23,215 bases of DNA. It comes from Geodermatophilaceae bacterium (GTDB taxonomy: Bacteria > Actinomycetota > Actinomycetes > Mycobacteriales > Geodermatophilaceae). The notes beneath the pieces are model-generated. The model was not told the origin of the DNA, did not search any database, and worked only from the letters and a program-made list of their open reading frames with translations. The DNA is taken from NCBI GenBank assembly GCA_013696785.1, contig JACCXW010000286.1:1-23215 (forward strand), written 5' to 3'. Positions 21,056-23,215 of the stretch are shown here, one piece after another. Both the position numbers and the translations under genes were made by a program. Within the stretch, counting starts at the first letter, position 1, and each line of letters starts with the position of its first letter.

Positions 21056-23215
21056 GTGACCTCGCCCGCGCCGTCGATTCTCGACCGATTCTCCCCGGCG
21101 ACCCGCGCCTGGTTCACCGGCGCGTTCGACGCAGCGACGCCTGCCCAGCTCGGCGCCTGGGAGGCGATCGCGGCGGGGCAGCACGCCCTCGTCGTCGCAC
21201 CGACGGGTTCGGGCAAGACGCTGGCTGCCTTCCTCTGGTCGCTGGACATGCTGGCAGCCCAACCTCCGCCGGAGGAACGGCTGCGGCGCTGCCGGGTGCT
21301 GTACATCAGCCCACTCAAGGCACTGGCCGTCGACGTCGAGCGGAATCTGCGCTCGCCGCTGGCCGGGATCGGCCAGGCGGCAGCACGACTGGGCGATCCG
21401 CCACCGAACGTCGCGGTGTCCCTGCGCTCCGGGGACACCCCCGCCGATGAGCGCAGAGCCTTTGCCCGTACGCCGTCGGACATCCTGATCACAACGCCGG
21501 AGTCGCTGTTCCTGCTGCTGACGAGTGCCGCCCGGGAGGCCCTGCTCGGAGTGCAGACGGTGATCCTCGACGAGGTGCACGCAGTGTGCGGGACCAAGCG
21601 CGGAGCACACCTGGCGCTGTCACTGGAGCGTCTGGACCACCTCCTGGACGAGCCCGCGCAACGGATCGGCCTGTCGGCCACAGTCCGCCCGGTGGACGAG
21701 GTCGCGACGTTCCTCGGCGGCGGCCGGCCCGTGACCATCGTGCAGCCCGCCTCCAGCAAACAGGTTGAATTGCGCGTCGTCGTCCCGGTCGAGGACCTCA
21801 GCGCCCTGGGCGAGCCGACCGGTGACGTGTCCGGGGCCGCGGCCGGAGCGGAACGGCGTACGTCAATCTGGCCGGCGGTCGAGAGCCGGGTCCTGGACCT
21901 GATCGAGACCCATCGCTCGACGATCGTCTTCGCCAATTCCAGACGGCTGGCCGAGCGGCTCACGGCACGGCTCAACGAGCTGGCGCACGAGCGGCTGACC
22001 GGCGAGTCGCCGCAACCCGGGGACAACGCCGCGGAAGCAATCGGCCAATCCGGCAACGCCGTGATCATGCCGACCGTGGTCGCCGCCGCGCACCACGGCT
22101 CGGTGTCCCGCGAGCAGCGGGCCATCGTCGAGGAAGCGCTCAAGGCCGGCCAGTTGCCCGCGGTGGTCGCGACGAGCAGCCTCGAACTCGGCATCGACAT
22201 GGGCGCGGTCGACCTGGTGATCCAGGTCGAGGCACCGCCGTCGGTCTCGTCAGGACTGCAGCGGATCGGCCGGGCCGGTCACCACGTCGGGGCGATCAGC
22301 CGTGGTGTGCTCTTCCCCAAGTTCAGGGGCGACCTGGTCCAGTGCACGGTGGTGGCCGAGCGGATGCAGGCCGGCCAGATCGAATCGATGCGGTACCTAC
22401 GCAATCCACTCGACGTGCTGGCCCAGCAGATCGTCGCGATGGTCGCGCTGGAGCCGTGGACCGTCGAGGAGTTGACGACGCTGCTGCGCCGGGCGGCGCC
22501 GTTCGCGACGTTGCCCGAGTCGGCGCTGAACGCCGTACTGGACATGCTGTCCGGGCGCTACCCCTCCGACGCGTTCGCCGAATTGCGGCCGCGGCTGACC
22601 TGGGACCGGCTGGGGGATGTGCTGACCGGCCGGCCGGGTGCGCAGCGGCTCGCTGTCACCAGCGGCGGGACGATCCCGGACCGCGGCCTGTTCGGTGTCT
22701 TCCTGGTCGGAGAAGTGGGTACGCCGGGGCGTCGGGTCGGTGAGCTGGACGAGGAGATGGTCTACGAGTCGCGGGTGGGCGATGTCTTCCTGCTCGGCTC
22801 CTCGTCCTGGCGGATCCAGGAGATCACCCACGACCGCGTCATCGTCTCCCCCGCCCCAGGTCAGCCCGGCCGGATGCCGTTCTGGAAGGGCGACCAGATC
22901 GGCCGGCCGATCGAGCTGGGGCGGGCGCTCGGGGCGTTCCTGCGTGAGGTCTCGGCGGCGAGCTCACCGCAGGCGCGCGCCCGCGCCACCGCCGCCGGTC
23001 TGGACGAGTGGGGTACGGACAACCTGCTCGCCTACCTGTCGGAGCAGAAACTGGCCACCGGTCATCTACCCGATGACCGGACGATCCTGGTCGAGCGCTT
23101 CCGCGACGAACTCGGCGACTGGCGACTCGTCGTGCACTCACCGTTCGGGGCGCAGGTCAACGCGCCGTGGGCGCTGGTGCTGACGGCGCGGCTGCGCGAG
23201 CGGTACGGGACCGAT
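21056..23215 (+). CDS. lhr: Lhr-family ATP-dependent helicase, C-terminus beyond window
   Basis: The first 720 residues of Lhr, a large superfamily 2 3'-to-5' helicase that translocates on single-stranded DNA and unwinds RNA:DNA hybrids; full-length proteins are about 1,500 residues. The helicase motifs are intact: Walker A APTGSGKT (48-55), motif Ia SPLKALA (85-91), motif Ib TPES (147-150), motif II DEVH (172-175), and motifs V and VI SLELGIDMG and QRIGRAGH (about 402-409). After the helicase core the Lhr-specific winged-helix and core region begins. The GTG at 21056 is chosen because the protein then begins just before ILDRFSPATRAWF and the promoter box ends six bases upstream. Mycobacterial Lhr is induced by DNA damage, which fits the PafBC-type promoter seen here. 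Confidence 0.93.
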   Translation, partial: MTSPAPSILDRFSPATRAWFTGAFDAATPAQLGAWEAIAAGQHALVVAPTGSGKTLAAFLWSLDMLAAQPPPEERLRRCRVLYISPLKALAVDVERNLRSPLAGIGQAAARLGDPPPNVAVSLRSGDTPADERRAFARTPSDILITTPESLFLLLTSAAREALLGVQTVILDEVHAVCGTKRGAHLALSLERLDHLLDEPAQRIGLSATVRPVDEVATFLGGGRPVTIVQPASSKQVELRVVVPVEDLSALGEPTGDVSGAAAGAERRTSIWPAVESRVLDLIETHRSTIVFANSRRLAERLTARLNELAHERLTGESPQPGDNAAEAIGQSGNAVIMPTVVAAAHHGSVSREQRAIVEEALKAGQLPAVVATSSLELGIDMGAVDLVIQVEAPPSVSSGLQRIGRAGHHVGAISRGVLFPKFRGDLVQCTVVAERMQAGQIESMRYLRNPLDVLAQQIVAMVALEPWTVEELTTLLRRAAPFATLPESALNAVLDMLSGRYPSDAFAELRPRLTWDRLGDVLTGRPGAQRLAVTSGGTIPDRGLFGVFLVGEVGTPGRRVGELDEEMVYESRVGDVFLLGSSSWRIQEITHDRVIVSPAPGQPGRMPFWKGDQIGRPIELGRALGAFLREVSAASSPQARARATAAGLDEWGTDNLLAYLSEQKLATGHLPDDRTILVERFRDELGDWRLVVHSPFGAQVNAPWALVLTARLRERYGTD

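Noticed and set aside
20978..21610. N-terminal extension of the acyl-CoA dehydrogenase frame
   Set aside because: The extra 211 codons are antisense to lhr and unlike the family; the ATG at 20977 gives the usual N-terminus.
1..23215. Frequent CGTAC/GTACG words throughout the window
   Set aside because: They occur in all genes and in both strands; without a whole-genome count this may be codon choice rather than a signal.
1..23215. tRNA, rRNA, CRISPR or insertion sequence
   Set aside because: No cloverleaf, repeat array, transposase or terminal inverted repeats were seen; the only mobile element found is the intein.

Overview
The window is a 23.2 kb stretch of a high-GC actinobacterial chromosome. 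The gene order is the reason for that call: dapF-miaA-(LigB-like)-DUF349-miaB, a gluABCD glutamate-type ABC transporter, rny, recX-recA and DUF3046 lie close together in mycobacteria, corynebacteria, streptomycetes and relatives. The genus cannot be named from the sequence. The region is mostly core genome; the accessory parts are an ArsR/MFS pair at the left edge, an intein inside recA and a decayed lipoprotein gene.

Layout. 1-2054: a truncated ArsR-type regulator, a divergent MFS exporter with a clear operator in its promoter, and a small conserved protein of unknown function. 2060-4484 (minus): dapF, miaA and a LigB-like protein, overlapping by 1-4 bases and so translationally coupled. 4639-6437 (plus): a DUF349 protein and a uridine-kinase-like P-loop protein, coupled by a GTGA overlap. 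6424-7839 (minus): miaB. MiaA and MiaB act in sequence on tRNA A37, so both steps of ms2i6A formation are encoded here. 7935-11246 (plus): gluABCD, with a strong hairpin between gluB and gluC. 11269-12978 (minus): rny. 13313-14458 (minus): a saccharopine-dehydrogenase-like oxidoreductase. 14537-15348 (plus): the wreck of a beta-propeller lipoprotein gene, broken by a 23-bp tandem duplication and further frame changes. 15345-18058 (minus): recX and recA; recA carries a 365-residue LAGLIDADG intein at the same site as the Mycobacterium leprae RecA intein. 18220-18581: DUF3046 and a divergent 32-residue membrane protein. 18556-20977 (minus): a second MFS transporter and an acyl-CoA dehydrogenase. 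21056-end (plus): the first half of the Lhr helicase.

The most interesting signals are regulatory. The recA upstream region holds a LexA (SOS) box, two DnaA-box-like sites 20 bp apart and a RecA_NDp/PafBC-type promoter, all within about 90 bp. The same PafBC-type motif with the same 8-bp spacing recurs in front of lhr, 3 kb away, which points to shared DNA-damage control. Across the window many genes without a Shine-Dalgarno sequence have a TANNNT -10 box 5-7 bases before the start codon, the signature of leaderless transcripts; this pattern was used to choose several start codons. No rRNA, tRNA, CRISPR array or insertion sequence was seen.
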